DNA from: Voacanga thouarsii
Taxonomy: Eukaryota; Streptophyta; Magnoliopsida; Gentianales; Apocynaceae
DNA: 64,000 nt
Assembly: GCA_026120185.1 (NCBI GenBank)
Contig: JANUWF010001942.1
Span: forward strand, 3,472,001-3,536,000
Direction of reading: 5' to 3'
Program-made: the position numbers and the translations under genes
Shown: positions 45,026-57,610 of the stretch, piece by piece
Numbering within the stretch: the stretch's first letter is position 1
Layout of the letters: the number at the start of each line of letters is the position of its first letter
The notes under the pieces: model-generated
Told to the model about the DNA's origin: nothing
Database searches by the model: none
Seen by the model: the letters and a program-made list of their open reading frames with translations, nothing else

Positions 45026-48000
45026 TATAAAACTCCACCTAAACCAACCCTAGAGTAAGGGGGATGGGATGCATATCATGTCATTATGCATAAAATATAT
45101 CTCTTGAATGATTTTGTGTGCTTTAAAATTGTAGGTTATAGGTTATATGATTTATTTGTGCTTGTTGAGTAGAAAGGGTAAAAAGGTAATTTTGCTTGAG
45201 GTCGAAATAGGAAAATGGCTTAAGGCTTAGATAAGAAGAATATTTAGCTGAGAAAATAAGAATAATAGTAGTTGTGGTTAAGTGGTTAGCGCTTTGTGAT
45301 TAATCTCTAAGGTCTTGAGTTCAAATCCCATCACTTAAATTTATTTATATTTATCTTAACCCATGTTTAAATTTTCTTCTTTCTTACATTCCTTAAAGTT
45401 AGAAATGTTGTCTTAAGAAAGACACAATGGTAATGTCTTATTCATGTGGTCTTGTACTAAAAACAATTCTAGAAGAATTCTTGTCTCCATTATTTTTGCA
45501 AGTCTTATCCAAACTTCTTTAAAATTAAACTATTCCTAAATCTTTAATTCATTTTTTATATCCATAGAATTCTTGGATAATTCCTTGCTAGGAATTTCGA
45601 AAATCCCAACTCTTGTGCGATGGGGGTTGGCCAAAAATGAGGAGGAAGAATAGGTAGAGGTTTCAATTAAAATACCATAGCTATTTCTTCAAGAACATCA
45701 TCTTCTTTGTGTTCTTGTTATGGTTAAAAATTTGGAAATTTTTCCAGATTTCCTTCAAAGTAGTTTTCGAAAAATTGTAGCAAGCTTCCCTACCTAATTC
45801 TTGTAGGGAACCAACCATCTTGTGTGGCGATGAAGGCTGAAATTCCTTGAATTTTTGCAGCTTCACAAACAATGCCAAACAATTTTTTTTTTTCCAGCAA
45901 ACTAGCAAGCAACCTTGAACATGATCTTGAAGCCATCTGTTAGAGCACATGAACAGCTGGAACTTTCTTCTTTCTTCTTCAAGATGATGGCTAGAAAACC
46001 ACAATTAATGGACCTTCTAACACCCTTAAATTCCAGCTGCAAAATCATTCCAAAGTGGACCAAAAATTCTGTAGCAAAACCATTTCAATTCTAAGTCTTC
46101 TTGAGCTTCAAAACCATATTTTTTTTTTCCAGCTTTACCTCTTCATGCTAAGGCCTTATTTCTTCAGTAAACTTCACCAAATTTTGGCCCTCTAACAGCC
46201 ATGGAAAGAACTTCTTGGATTCTCCACCTATCTTGAACAATAGGAATCCATTAACATACATCAAAACACTCCTATCTTCACTCTATCTAAACTTATTCAA
46301 ATTTCGAATTAAAATTCCAGATTTTGTTTCATTAAAACACTCATGTAGCTAGTTGATAAAATCAGAAAATTCTCTACTATTCCATAGCCAATTTTGGCCA
46401 GCCTAAGCCTAAAACAACTCTCCATTCCTTGGTTAAAACATAGCCAGTTCAGCCATACACCATTGAAGGACAAGAGACCTTCTAAGAGCAAACACCATTA
46501 TCTAATCTTATACGTCAAACAACTCCACTTTTCTCTCAATTTGAATTTTGAAAAAGCTAAAAATCTCTCTCTCATTCTTTGATAACCGAAAGCTCCCCCT
46601 AGGCTAAGCCATTTGGCCATCACTCACACAGCACACACGAAATTCCTTCTCCTCTCAAACTCTCTCAAAAATACCAAGAACACCAAGAACACACACTACA
46701 CATCTTCAAGCCTAAACCACTTCTAAACTTCTCCAATCACTCCCAAACTCTCTAAACCATTAGTATTCAACCTATATTCTACATTGCTGCACTTTATAAC
46801 ATCAAAACACATAAATTTGAATCTTCAATCGGATCAAACCACCCTTTTTTTTTGTTGAAGACTCGAGGAACACTAAAAAGGTACAATAAGAACAATCTTC
46901 TTGTTCTTCTTTTTTTATTCAACTTCTATATATTCTTCTATTCTTACTCTCATTCATTCTTCTCTCACTCTCTCCCTCTCTCTTGGCCGAAATGTTGATA
47001 AACAACCATGGACAATCTTCAGATCATTTAGGCTATCAACCACTCAAGTAAGGACCTCCACTAAGCAATGCAAAACCTTCACCAAACTTTCATCAAATCA
47101 AATATTTCTTTCTTGATCTCCTCTTTAAAATTATAAAATCAAGACTCTTAGATGATGATATATTGATTGAATAAGTAGGGGTTGAAGATATGTATGTAGG
47201 TAAAGGGAGTGGATTTAAGACATGAAAATTTGAATGAATGTTGTGACTTATGGATTATGCTTTAGAATCACTATATGTTCATTATGATTAGGAGCTTTAT
47301 GGATGTCTTTATGCATGTTAGACATTATGCCACCGTTGTTGATTAGGCCTTCATGATATTATTTTTCAATAAAACCATAGATAATATTATGCCTAGTAGA
47401 TTATCATCCTTGTTGTAGTATATGTTGATTCAAGTCTATGTTCTTAGATAGATCAACATGTTATTTTTTGAATCCTTGGGTGTATGATTATGTACATGGA
47501 TTTTCTCTAACAATTAAAAATTATTGTAAGAACTACTTTTATTATTTTTAGAATTATTCTTACTATCATTATTATTATTATAATAATTAATATTGTTATT
47601 TTATTTAATTTACAAAATTTGAAAAACATTAAGTAGGTTCGAAATAGAAGATTATTTAAAATAGTATTATTTTATTAGTTAAATAAATAAAATATTTTTA
47701 TTAAATATAAATAATAAAATAATAAAATAAAATAATATCGAATGACTTTTAAAATCAAAATATTATTAGATAGACTTACTAAAACTTTTATCTACACTCA
47801 TAAATATTATTTATATTATAATAATTTATTTATTATTAATTTTATTTTATATTTATTAATTAAAATTAAGTATAATTTATTATTATTTATAATAATACTA
47901 TTCAAATATTATTTATTACCAATATTATTTAGGATTTATTATTATTACCAATTACTTATTACTTATTATATTTATTATCAATATTACTCACTAGTTATTA

Positions 48001-49338
48001 TTTGGTAATAAATAGTTAAAATTATAATTTACAATTTATTTATTTTTTATAACACCTATTTATTTTAATTTATCAAACTAATTTTATAAAATATCTTATC
48101 AACTTGTATTAAAGCTTAAGGCATTGTTGTCATGGTTAGATATTAATTGTGGCTAGTTGAACTAAGAGTTTTTTATTTAAGGCAAGTATTGTCTGGATGT
48201 TGTCTTATACCTTGTATTTACCCCAGGCGGGGTTAGGTTGACTTGAATTAGCTTGGAAGACTTTTGTACCCAAGAAGAGCAAAAGATCAAGTAAGTTCCT
48301 ACATAAAGTTGTTTGAAGACCAAAGTTACCTTGGCAAGTGAAACTCAATGTATACGAGTATTTGTACTGTAAATGCAATTATGTTCAATTTTCTTTTTAT
48401 TTTCAGTCAAGCAAACCATTTAAAATTATACAAGCAATTTTATACAAAAAGGCTAAACTTTTCCTAAAACCCAACTTTGACAAGAATTTTGGAACTCATA
48501 ATTGCTATTTCAAAGGGAATCAATGTATGATCTTTCTTTTCCCAAGGGGACGAACTCAACGGTGAGTACTCAATAAGGGTAAACTACTAGGACTAGTCTT
48601 TGAAGGGTTAGGGTAAGTCTCTCAGTTGGTGGCTACCTCTAAGGGGTGAGTCGTTCCCGGATAAAATGCCAGTCTTGTAGGTCGTATCGGTCCGAGCTAG
48701 CAAGATTAGTCAAGTGGACTGCGTATTTTCAGAATGGACAACCAGTAAGTTTTGGTCTAGAGATGGAAGAGTATTTCACCCGTTAGGCCGTACACCTATC
48801 TTGTGTCAGTATGCATAAAGTGTGGCATACTGAACATTTTTTTGTCATGGTACACAAAGTGTGGTGCCATGGCTACCTCTTTTGATAGCTATATTTGCTG
48901 TATACATGTATGATTTGAAAGGAAAACACCACTCTTCATTTGTAAAATTTATTTGAGGCTTGCCAGCACTTTCTTTTATGAAAATTTCTTAACTTGCATA
49001 CATGAACTATTTTACTTGAAACACTCAAAGCACATATGGGCTTACTGATATTTATGTCTCATCAACTTTTATACCATGCTTTCTGGTCGGTCCTACTGTG
49101 AAGGGTACTGATTAGAGATTGCCTATGTTTTGAAGACTTATTTCTTTTCCTATGTATTTCATTTGAGTGACTTTAGCAGTTGTTTATTTATTTTTGGAAC
49201 TTGTTCATGTATTGCTTGGGTTGTAATAAGTTTAATTTTGAGTTATTTTTTTCATTTATTTTGTGAGTCTTAGTTATAAAGACCTCTTGTCCTGTAGTCG
49301 GTGTGACATCCCCAGCCCTAATAGGGTGGGTGGTTACA
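45026..49338 (+). repeat. 3' LTR of A
   Basis: Collinear with the 5' LTR: tRNA-like module at 45264-45337, AT-rich centre at about 47500-48070, core TGAGTACTCA at 48563-48572. Ends GTGGTTACA, where the block before it is shortened relative to the 5' LTR. Confidence 0.95.
45264..45337 (+). repeat. tRNA-like module in A 3' LTR
   Basis: Second copy of the module at 35560-35635, with TGGTTAAGTGGTTAGCGC and GAGTTCAAATCC both kept. Confidence 0.55.
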
Positions 49339-51681
49339 ATTTATTAGAAGGAAAATGATGTAAGTGAGTGGAAGTTAAGGAAATTTATTGGAGGAATATT
49401 TAAATAAGAGTGGTTGTAGTCTAATGGATAAGGCTTGGTATTTAGTTCTTGGTGGACTTGAGTTCAAATCCCAGCTCTTGCAAATCCTTTTCTTTTTTAT
49501 CCTTAATTTATTTTCTTTTCCTTAATTTCCCTATGCTTTGGCCAAAATTCTCCTTGGAGTAGCCACCATCTTGGAGTCCAACTACTAAAATCTAGGAGTG
49601 TGAATTATCTTGGGTTTATTTGAAAAAAGAATTGAAAAAATTAAAATCTTATCCTTAATATCTTATCCTAATCTTTAAGAGAATTTTAAATATTATAAAT
49701 CTGGATTTTTAAAAGCCATTATCTAGGTAACTTATTAGGAAATAAAATACATAAATATATATCTTGTTTTTAATATGGTGGCTGCCACTTTTAAAGGAGA
49801 TAAGTCTCCATATTTTAATTTTCTTTAAAGAGTTTTAAAAGGATAAATGTTGGTTTTAAAATTAATCCTTTATCTCTTGGATTTATGGGTTTTCAAAATT
49901 AAGGGGAGGGATAAAGGGAATTTCAGCTTTATCTTCAAGAAACCATATTTTTATCTTGCAAAAATAATTATCTTTTAGTTATTTAAATTTATTCAAAATA
50001 ATTTAGGGAGTTAGTTAAATTATTTCTTGATCAAATAACTTATTTTCTTCAGTTGATTTTTCTGGAAAATTCTTCAGCTTGGCCACCCACCTTAAGAGTT
50101 AATTAAGCTCAACTCAAACTCTTCAAAACCTAAGTTAAGTTATCCAAAATAACCTTAACTAATTAGAACTTTTGTTTGGCCAAAAATACTAGAATTTTTC
50201 CCTTCCTATCCTCCAGATTTTTTGCCACAATACACTCACTCATGCATGAAATTTCCAGCTTCAATTCACTCTCAAACTCTCTCTAGTTGTTGAGCAAAAA
50301 CGCAATGTGCACAAAACTCTCTTTTCTTCTCTCAATCTCGCCACAACAAGGACTAAAACCAGCCTCTATTCTTCTCTCTTTTCTCTCTGATTTTTGGCCA
50401 CTCTAACACCAAAAGAGAGCCATCAACATCTCCAAAACATTGGCTAATTTCGGCTAATAAGAAAAGACCTAAAGCTGCCCAACCTTATTCTTGTGTTCCG
50501 GAGTCCATAGCAAAGTAGAACTCCTTTAAACAACCAAACACCTAAACCCAAGCTTTTCTTTTCATCAAACTAGCACAAACTTCACTCTTTAAACCTCTCA
50601 AACTCATGAAAATAAGCAGCCTTCTACTCATTCAAAGTTTCGGCCAGCACCCTCCAAGATCAAACTAAAACCGAAATTAACATTCAAGAGGATCTAAGTG
50701 AACCAACTACTCCTCCTTCTCAATTAAACTCAAGCTGATCACCAAAGGGTTGACTTGCTTCTCGAGTCTATTTCGCTAAGAGGTATTTAAGACTCTTTCT
50801 TTTTTGGTTTAAATAGATTTGATCCTTACGGTATTCATATAAGAATACTGAATAGAGTCTAGCATGAATGGATTAGATTGTTAAATATGATGGTGCGGGA
50901 ATTAGCCAAAGCATGTGTGATAGGACATTATTATATCTTGTCATGATGAATCTGGATCTATGCTATGTTGACTAAGATGGGGCTTTTTGCTTTCAATTGG
51001 GCTTATTATGATAGTTTAGCGATGGTTAAATATAGGAGTTGTCATGTTATCCTTTGATTTGGATGAATGCATGTTTATGATCAATAATAGCATGACAAGG
51101 GAAAATTATGAATGTAATATGATGAGTTAATTAGTTTAGATGCCATGAAATGATAGTGGCTAGGTAATGTGTAGTTTGGTTTCTAATTGTTGAATCGTTG
51201 ATTCTAGATAAGGAAGGAGTCAAAGTGAGGGCAATCAGTTGATTTTTGGTTTAGCTATTTGAATTATCCAAGTAAGTCCCTGCATAACTATTTTGATAAA
51301 TGTTACATATTTGCAAGCATTTTGTACAATGATATTTGAATTGACGTCAATATGATGATTGACAAGATGACTGAATCATTGGTTGAATATGATGAGTTGT
51401 ATTGTGATGTGTTGATGCTTAGTTTGAGAACGTGGATATTTTACTTTCTAAATGAGTTTGTCAAATCTCAACTCTTTAAATTGAAAACGGCTTTTTTCTT
51501 TATCACTAAACGTTTGGAAACCTTATTGTGAAAAGTCACGTTTTGCAAAGACAAGTTAATCAGTGAATTTAAAATAAGAGAAAATGATTGTGCCCCTAAA
51601 TGGGGAGAGTTGAGTACTCAACGGGGGTAGGCTAGTGGCACTAGTCTTGAAGAACTAGAGTGAGTCTTCTGGTAGGAAGCC
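49339..51681 (+). repeat. 3' LTR of B, second piece
   Basis: Continues the B LTR after A: ATTTATTAGAAGG matches the 5' LTR at 27326 onward. It contains the tRNA-like module and core TTGAGTACTCAA (51610-51621). It ends at GGAAGCC, where D enters; AAGCC (51677-51681) is the duplicated target. Confidence 0.9.
49405..49480 (+). repeat. tRNA-like module in B 3' LTR
   Basis: TAGTCTAATGGATAAGGC and GAGTTCAAATCC; here the B-box is closer to the tRNA consensus than in the 5' LTR copy. Confidence 0.6.
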
Positions 51682-53711
51682 TGTTGGATTGTATGCCCTC
51701 TTAGACTAGGTTTCTGATGTAAAATTGAATATTTTAATAAAAGAATTTATTTTCAGAAATTTTTTGTGAATTTACTTTCTGTTTGTGCACGATTTTCATT
51801 TGGAATAAACCCATTGTATTTAAATAAGTGATCCATGTGAATGGTGGTCTTTCACAGTAAGGTATGGATCACGGGTTATTTAACACATAAACATTTGTTC
51901 TTAACCTATTGATGAGACTGGGAATCTCATCGTGTTTAGGTTATTATGTTATGAATTCTAAATGGGGAATGGCTTACCTTTAGCCAGTGAGTAGTCCACT
52001 CACTTCATAATATAAGCGTATTTCGAATACGTAGGATAGGACCTGTAGTAGTGGTTTCTAAAAGTACTATATGATAGAAACCTAGACTACTACCACTACA
52101 TCATGGACTAGTACTCTACGACTTGAGTATGAGTTGGTGGTCTGGTGAAGCTGGAAGCATATACTTTGATTTGCTATAGTTGAGGTTCTATCGTAGGGCC
52201 GATATACTTGCATGTTGGGTATGTGTGACTAGTTAGTTAAGACAGACTTATACAAGATAGTTTCTGCACTATATCCCCCCTTGTGGTTGTCCGAATGGTC
52301 TAAAGTGTCCAGGGCCCTAGGAAACATGACTTGGATATTTGCTTTAGGGTAGCTCCCTTGGAAAGCGGAAATACTACAGGAAGTCATGGATCATTGGACT
52401 AGAAGCCTAAGGATGGTAGATGTCATTTAGAGGGGTGTTAGTACACTTCTTCCTCTCTAAATGTACGGCGATGTGTAGAGGGGTATTTTAGTCATTTCAC
52501 CTGTAGGTCGGAGACTTTGCTAATGCAACATTATCTTTGGGGTCAATATTTTCTTTTGGTGATATTAGGAAATATTTAAAATGCAAAATACAGCTATTTA
52601 TATAGTAGAGGTATTTTGGTCATTTTAGCAGCCAAGGCGATGTGTCTTTTTGGTCCTCGAAATAGCCCGTAAGTCCTAACTACTTTTGGGTTGAGAAATT
52701 GGTCTCAGTTGAAGAGGATTTTATTTTATTTGATTTTATTTAATTTTATTCAGAAAGTCTAATTTATTATTGGACTGGAATAAAATAAATAAATAAATAA
52801 AATAGGAGTTGAGAGAAAATTAATTATCTAGTTTATTTGGTTAATTAATTATTCAGGGCCTAGGTCCAGTATGAAAATTAAGAAATTAACCTGGGCTTAA
52901 ACTAGGGAAAATAATTAATGTTTAATTATTTATTGGGTTATTTATATAGGCACAAGAAATAAATAATTAAAGATTAATTATTATGGTTCATTTGGGCTCA
53001 TTAATTATTTATTGGATTGTTTATATAAGCCCATGAAATAAATAATTAATATTTATTATTTTGGGCCTTTTGGGTCCAAGGAATATAATAAATATTTTTC
53101 TGGCCCAATAGCTTGGACCTTAGGGTTTTTCCAGATACGGTTAAGAGGAGTTTAGGGTTAGGCCAAACTGATTCTCAGGATAACATCCGGGTGTTTTGAA
53201 ATCCCGGGGATATGTTTATCAGATAATGAGAGACCTGTTTTGGCTAACTAATAAAACTAGTCTCTGGTAGAAAATAAACCCTAATTTCCCTAACACCACA
53301 CAAGACTCACGTCTCTCTCTCTCTCTGTCTCACGCCACTCCCTCTTCTTGGTTTTCTCCTTGGAGTTTACTAATCAATAGCGAGTGAACCAAGGAGATTT
53401 GAGACCATTCTTCTTCTCTGTTGTGTTCACCGACTAGAAGTTAGGCAGAGGAATATCCTGAGAGTTGGAAAGCTAGGCGTTCATGCAAACAAGACGGAGT
53501 AGAAAGCTAACGGGTGTTCAACCGGAAGCTTCTTCAAGTGGACAAAGCGGGGCGATTCCAGTCGTTCAATCTGCTCCTACTCAACCTAGAAGGGTTAAGG
53601 AGCGCAAATGTATGATCTTCACGCTTCCGTATGGCCTTTATGGCACGCGGTTATTTTTTCTCCAATTTTTTTCACGTACAGTGCATGCTCCCCTGTTTTC
53701 TTCTTCCCTCA
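51682..53711 (+). repeat. 5' LTR of D
   Basis: Starts TGTTGGATTGTATGCCC, ends CTTCTTCCCTCA. It includes a CT microsatellite (about 53310-53328) and, near its end, an ATG-initiated basic ORF at 53483 (MQTRRSRKLTGVQPEASSS) that runs through the LTR end; the same ORF start is in the 3' LTR at 61246. Confidence 0.95.
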
Positions 53712-53714
53712 ATG

Positions 53715-53726
53715 TGGTATCAGAGA
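53715..53726 (+). other. Primer binding site of D
   Basis: TGGTATCAGAGA lies three bases after the LTR; exact Met-tRNA complement for eleven bases. Confidence 0.9.
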
Positions 53727-55524
53727 CACTGGTTTTGATCAATATAGGGAGCATGGTAGTTAATAAAATTGGAGAAGATGATTATACCTATGACCCTTCG
53801 CTGTTTTGGTATGGGATAGGCTTGATGTTAGCTTCACCGTTTGAAGCATAGGAGCATACTGTAAATTTTTGGCTTTGATGTTTTAATCGTGTAAACCCAA
53901 TTTTAATGGGTATAGGCGGTTGTGGTTATGTTTTGGATGAGATTTTATAAGTAAAAATGTCCAAAGAAGCCAAAGAAGACAGAAAAAATCGAAGAAAAAT
54001 ATGCTCTGCAAGTTGCGCGCGAAACAGAAGAAAAAACGAAGAAGATGCACTGTTCCTAAGCCGTTGAAGCCGAGCCGAGCCTTGAGCCGAGCCGCCACTG
54101 TTTCTGTGTGAAGAGTCGTGTCGCACGAGCCGCGACTGTAGCAATCCAAGCCGAATTCATTTTGAAGGTTGCAATTGAATTGCAATTGATTCCGGGTCGG
54201 GTGGCGAAATCCGATAAAACACGCGGGTCGCGTGCAGAGGAGAAGCGGTTCGGGCACGGTTCACGGGCAGGCAGGTCACGGCTTGGCGGGTTGGAAGCTG
54301 CAGGAGATCTGGTGTGGCTGGTTCACAGCGGCCGCGGTAGACCACAGGCCAATGGGCCCGGATCCGGTGCGGCCGGTGCAGTGGACCTCCAGTCAATTTT
54401 TTTTCCTTTTTCGTTTTGGGTCCCATACCAGGCTAAGTTAATATTTTTGCAATTTTTATATTCTTGGAATATATTTGCATGAAAAATATTAGTAAGGGAT
54501 TTTAGGATTGAAACAATTAATTAATTAATTAATTAATTAATGTGTTTAATTCTATTATTTGGGCACTTAGGTTTTAAAAAAAAATAGAAAAGCATGAAAA
54601 CGTTTACTGTTTTCCAGCATGCTATTTTTATGTACATATGTGTGCTTTTTCTCAAAGACCAAAGTCTTTGGGAACTTTTTGTTTTGACAAGAAAAATATT
54701 TTTCTTCAAAAAATTAAATGGTTATTTTAATTGGTACAAAAATTAATCCTTAAATATTTTCTCAAAGGATTTAATCCTTTACATAGAAAATATATTGGAT
54801 TTTGATATTTTTTGTAAATTAAAATGGAGAGCCATTTTGTTTTGTTTTGGACTGAAAAATGATTTTGTCAAATAAACTTGAGACCAAAGTCTCTAGAAAG
54901 TTTTAATTGGAAAATTTTTGAAATCATTAAGTTTTAACTTAAATAAAATTAGTCCATGGAGAAAATCTCTCAAAGGATATAAGCTTTGACATAGAGATTT
55001 TATTAGACTTAGATATTTTATTTTTTGAGTTAAGGAAAAACTTAATGGAAATTTCAAAAGGATATTTTCTAGAAAACCTTTATTTTAAAAGACTAAGTGG
55101 GAAAGGGGTTCCAACGGCCCCACAGCTTCCATCACGGTCCTCATTAAAGATCGTGGTTCCCCTCGCGTCACCCTGGGAGTGAACCCGTATAGGATGGGGA
55201 TACCACAAGGATCTAGATCTAATGGAGGGATGTAATTAATAACCCGGGGCACGTACTATGATCGGCCAGCCCACATTGGAGGTTATAGTGCGAGGTATGT
55301 CCATAGGAAATGAGAGGAAATGGCCATCCCACGATGGAGTTATTCTCTAGACCATTACCAAGAAGGGAAATTAATTTGTGGTGGTTAATACATTTAGCTT
55401 AGGAAATTGTTAATCTTCCCAAGAAGCTATGTCAGTTTTCCCAAGAGCCAAATTATTTTCAGTGCACAAATTTTATTTTGTTTTCACAAACTAAATTCTT
55501 TCTTTTATTTTTCGATTTTCAGAA
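53727..55524 (+). other. Leader of D with a GC-rich island
   Basis: 1.8 kb between primer site and gag. 54010-54400 is strikingly GC- and CpG-rich (GCCGAGCCGAGCC, a NotI site near 54328, CGGGCACGGTTCACGGGC) in an AT-rich window. A (TTAA)n run follows at about 54515-54541. Then AT-rich text and a moderately GC-rich block at 55100-55360. It ends CGATTTTCAG just before the gag ATG, an acceptor-like site. The ORFs over the GC island on both strands share no recognisable domain. Confidence 0.7.
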
Positions 55525-56340
55525 ATGGTGGGAGGTTCTTTTAGTCCATTGGCCATTATTCTCAAGAAGAATAAGTTAACGGGTCCAAACTATGTGGACT
55601 GGAAAAGGAACTTGGACATAATACTCACAGCTGAGGAGTATAAGTATGTCCTTTACGAAACTTGCCCTATTATCGGGGAAGGTTCCACCGCTGAAGAGCG
55701 AGAGGATGAAAAGGCGTGGAAGAAAGCTGACGAAATGGCACATTGCTATATGTTAGCTTCCATGTCTAATGTGCTCCAGTCAAAACATGAGCACATGGTT
55801 TCTGCATATGACATAAGTTAATCATTGGCAACTATGTTCGCAGACAAGAGCCGGCCCGCAAGGCAGGAGGCTCTTCGAACTCTTGTGAACACTAAGATGG
55901 CTGAGGAAGCATCAGTCCAAGATCATATGCTCAAGATGATTGCTGCTTTTGAGGAGGCCGAAATCTTAGGGGCTGTCATTGACCCCGAGAGCCAAATGGA
56001 CATGGTTCTCGAATCTCTATCGGACTCTTTCACTCAGTTCAAGTTAAACTATAACATGAACAAGTTGAACATGAGTTTAACTGAATTGATGAAGGAGCTC
56101 CAGATGGCGGAGAAGGTCATGAAGCCGCAGTCTAAGGCCATGATTGCTAAGGCTTCTTCTTCAAGAATTGGGCCTAAACCTAGAAAGTTCAAGAGGAAGA
56201 AGGGGAATGCAGCAGCCTAGCCCAAGAACCAGCCCAAGGACAAACCAAAGGGCAAGTGCTTCAAGTGTGGGAAGAAGGGACACTGGAAAAAAGAGTGTCC
56301 AGATCTTCAGGCCAAGAAAAACCCCACAGGTAATGTTTAC
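55525..56340 (+). pseudogene. gag: gag of D
   Basis: Starts MVGGSFSPLAIILKKNKLTGPNYVDWKRNL, the typical plant Copia gag opening (L-x-K-x-K-L-x-G-x-N-Y-x-x-W). The middle has 'MLASMSNVLQSKHE' and 'DHMLKMIAAFEEAEILGA'. A basic C-terminus leads to an intact zinc knuckle CFKCGKKGHWKKEC (56257-56298). Stops at 55819 and 56218 are each single codons in an otherwise open frame, so gag and pol were one polyprotein. Confidence 0.9.
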
Positions 56341-57610
56341 TATCTAGAGTCCATATCAATGGTAGGATCAACTTCCACTTGGATTGTTGATTCAGGAGCC
56401 ACTGATCATATCTGTAACTCCTTGCAAGGGTTTAGGAAGATAAGAAGACTCAAGAAGGGCGAACATGGGCTTCGAGTGGGTAATGGAGCACAAGTCTGGG
56501 CCCTTGCAGTGGGAGAGCTGGATCTCATTTTTTATTGTAATAAGATAGTGGTTTTAAAAGACATTTTATATGTACCTGGTTTTCGACAGAATTTGATTTT
56601 AGTTGCAAAACTTATTAATCAAGAATATTCTGTATCTTTCCATTCTGATATTTCTATCAGTAAAGATGGAGAAATTTTATGTACTGGGCACATGTATGGT
56701 AATCTGTTCTTTTTAAACCCTATTAACAACCAATCAAATAACGCTCAGTCTGAACCTTTAACTAAGAAAAGAAAGATCAATATCAATGATTCATACCTTT
56801 GGCATCTAAGGTTGGGTTATATTAACTCAACTAGGATTCAGAGACTAATCCATGATGGGCCTTTGAGCTCATTGAGATTGGAAAGTTGGCCTCAGTGTGA
56901 ATCCTACCTGATGGGAAAAATGACCAAAAGGTCTTTTACACCAAAGGCAGATAGAGCCAAGGAGGTGTTGAGTCTTGTTCACACTGATGTGTGTGGTCCA
57001 TTGTCTACACCAGCTAGGAGAGGTTTTGAGTACTTCATCACGTTCACGGATGATTGTACGAGGTATGGTTACATTTACTTGATGAGACGCAAGTCTGACT
57101 CTTTTGATAAGTTCAAAGAGTTTAAGGCTGAAGTGGAGTGTCGGACAGGTAAATTAATCAAAACCTTACGATCGGATCGTGGTGGAGAGCACCTCCTAGG
57201 TGAATTTAAGGATTACATGGTACATCATGGGATAGTATCCCAGCTCTCTGCGCCGGGAACACCCCAGCAGAACGAGTAGCTGAGAGAAGGAACAGGATGT
57301 TGATGGAAATGGTCCGAAGCATGATGTCTCATGCTACTCTTCCAGTGTCCTTTTAGGGATATGCCCTGGAGACAATGGCATATATTCTGAACTTGGTGCC
57401 TTCCAAGTTAGTACCTAGGACTCCCTATGAGATGTGGACTGGGCGTAAGCCAAGTCTGAATCATCTCAGGATTTGGGGTTGTCCAGCTTATGTACTGATC
57501 AAGGGAGACAAGTTGGAACCAAAATCAGAATTATGCTATTTTGTTGGGTATCCAAAAGGGACAAAAGGAGGTTACTTTTATCATCCTAAGGAGCAGAAGG
57601 TACTAGTCAG
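56341..57610 (+). pseudogene. pol: Protease, GAG-pre-integrase and integrase of D
   Basis: A 306-codon open stretch from 56359. Protease 'TWIVDSGATDHICNS' with intact DSG (56389-56397); GAG-pre-integrase 'YLWHLRLGYINSTRIQRL' and 'CESYLMGKMTKRSF' (second Cys of C-x2-C replaced by Tyr); integrase 'HTDVCGPLSTPARRGFEYFITFTDDCTRYGY', 'TLRSDRGGEHLLGEF'. A small deletion in the codons after 'PQQN' at about 57275 shifts the frame; it resumes with the 'AERRNRMLMEMVRSMM' helix, a stop at the Trp of SFWGYA, then 'PRTPYEMWTGRKPSLNHLRIWGCPAYVL'. Confidence 0.9.

Larger units (their letters stand above)
35339..49338 (+). mobile_element. Tekay-type chromovirus A, full length 14.0 kb
   Basis: LTRs 35339-39611 (4273 bp) and 45026-49338 (4313 bp) surround a 5.4 kb internal region with primer site, short ORF0, gag, protease, RT, RNase H, integrase, chromodomain and polypurine tract. 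Exact 5 bp duplication ATTTA at 35334-35338 and 49339-49343. LTRs differ by about 12 of the first 170 bases, so it is moderately old, and all ORFs are broken. It sits in the 3' LTR of B, same orientation. Confidence 0.95.

Noticed and set aside
47742..48008. 88-residue ORF rich in Y, L, I and F
   Set aside because: Arises from the AT-rich LTR centre; the other LTR copy is not open in this frame.
54108..54482. Long overlapping ORFs on both strands of the D leader
   Set aside because: High GC content removes stop codons; composition is biased and no domain is readable.
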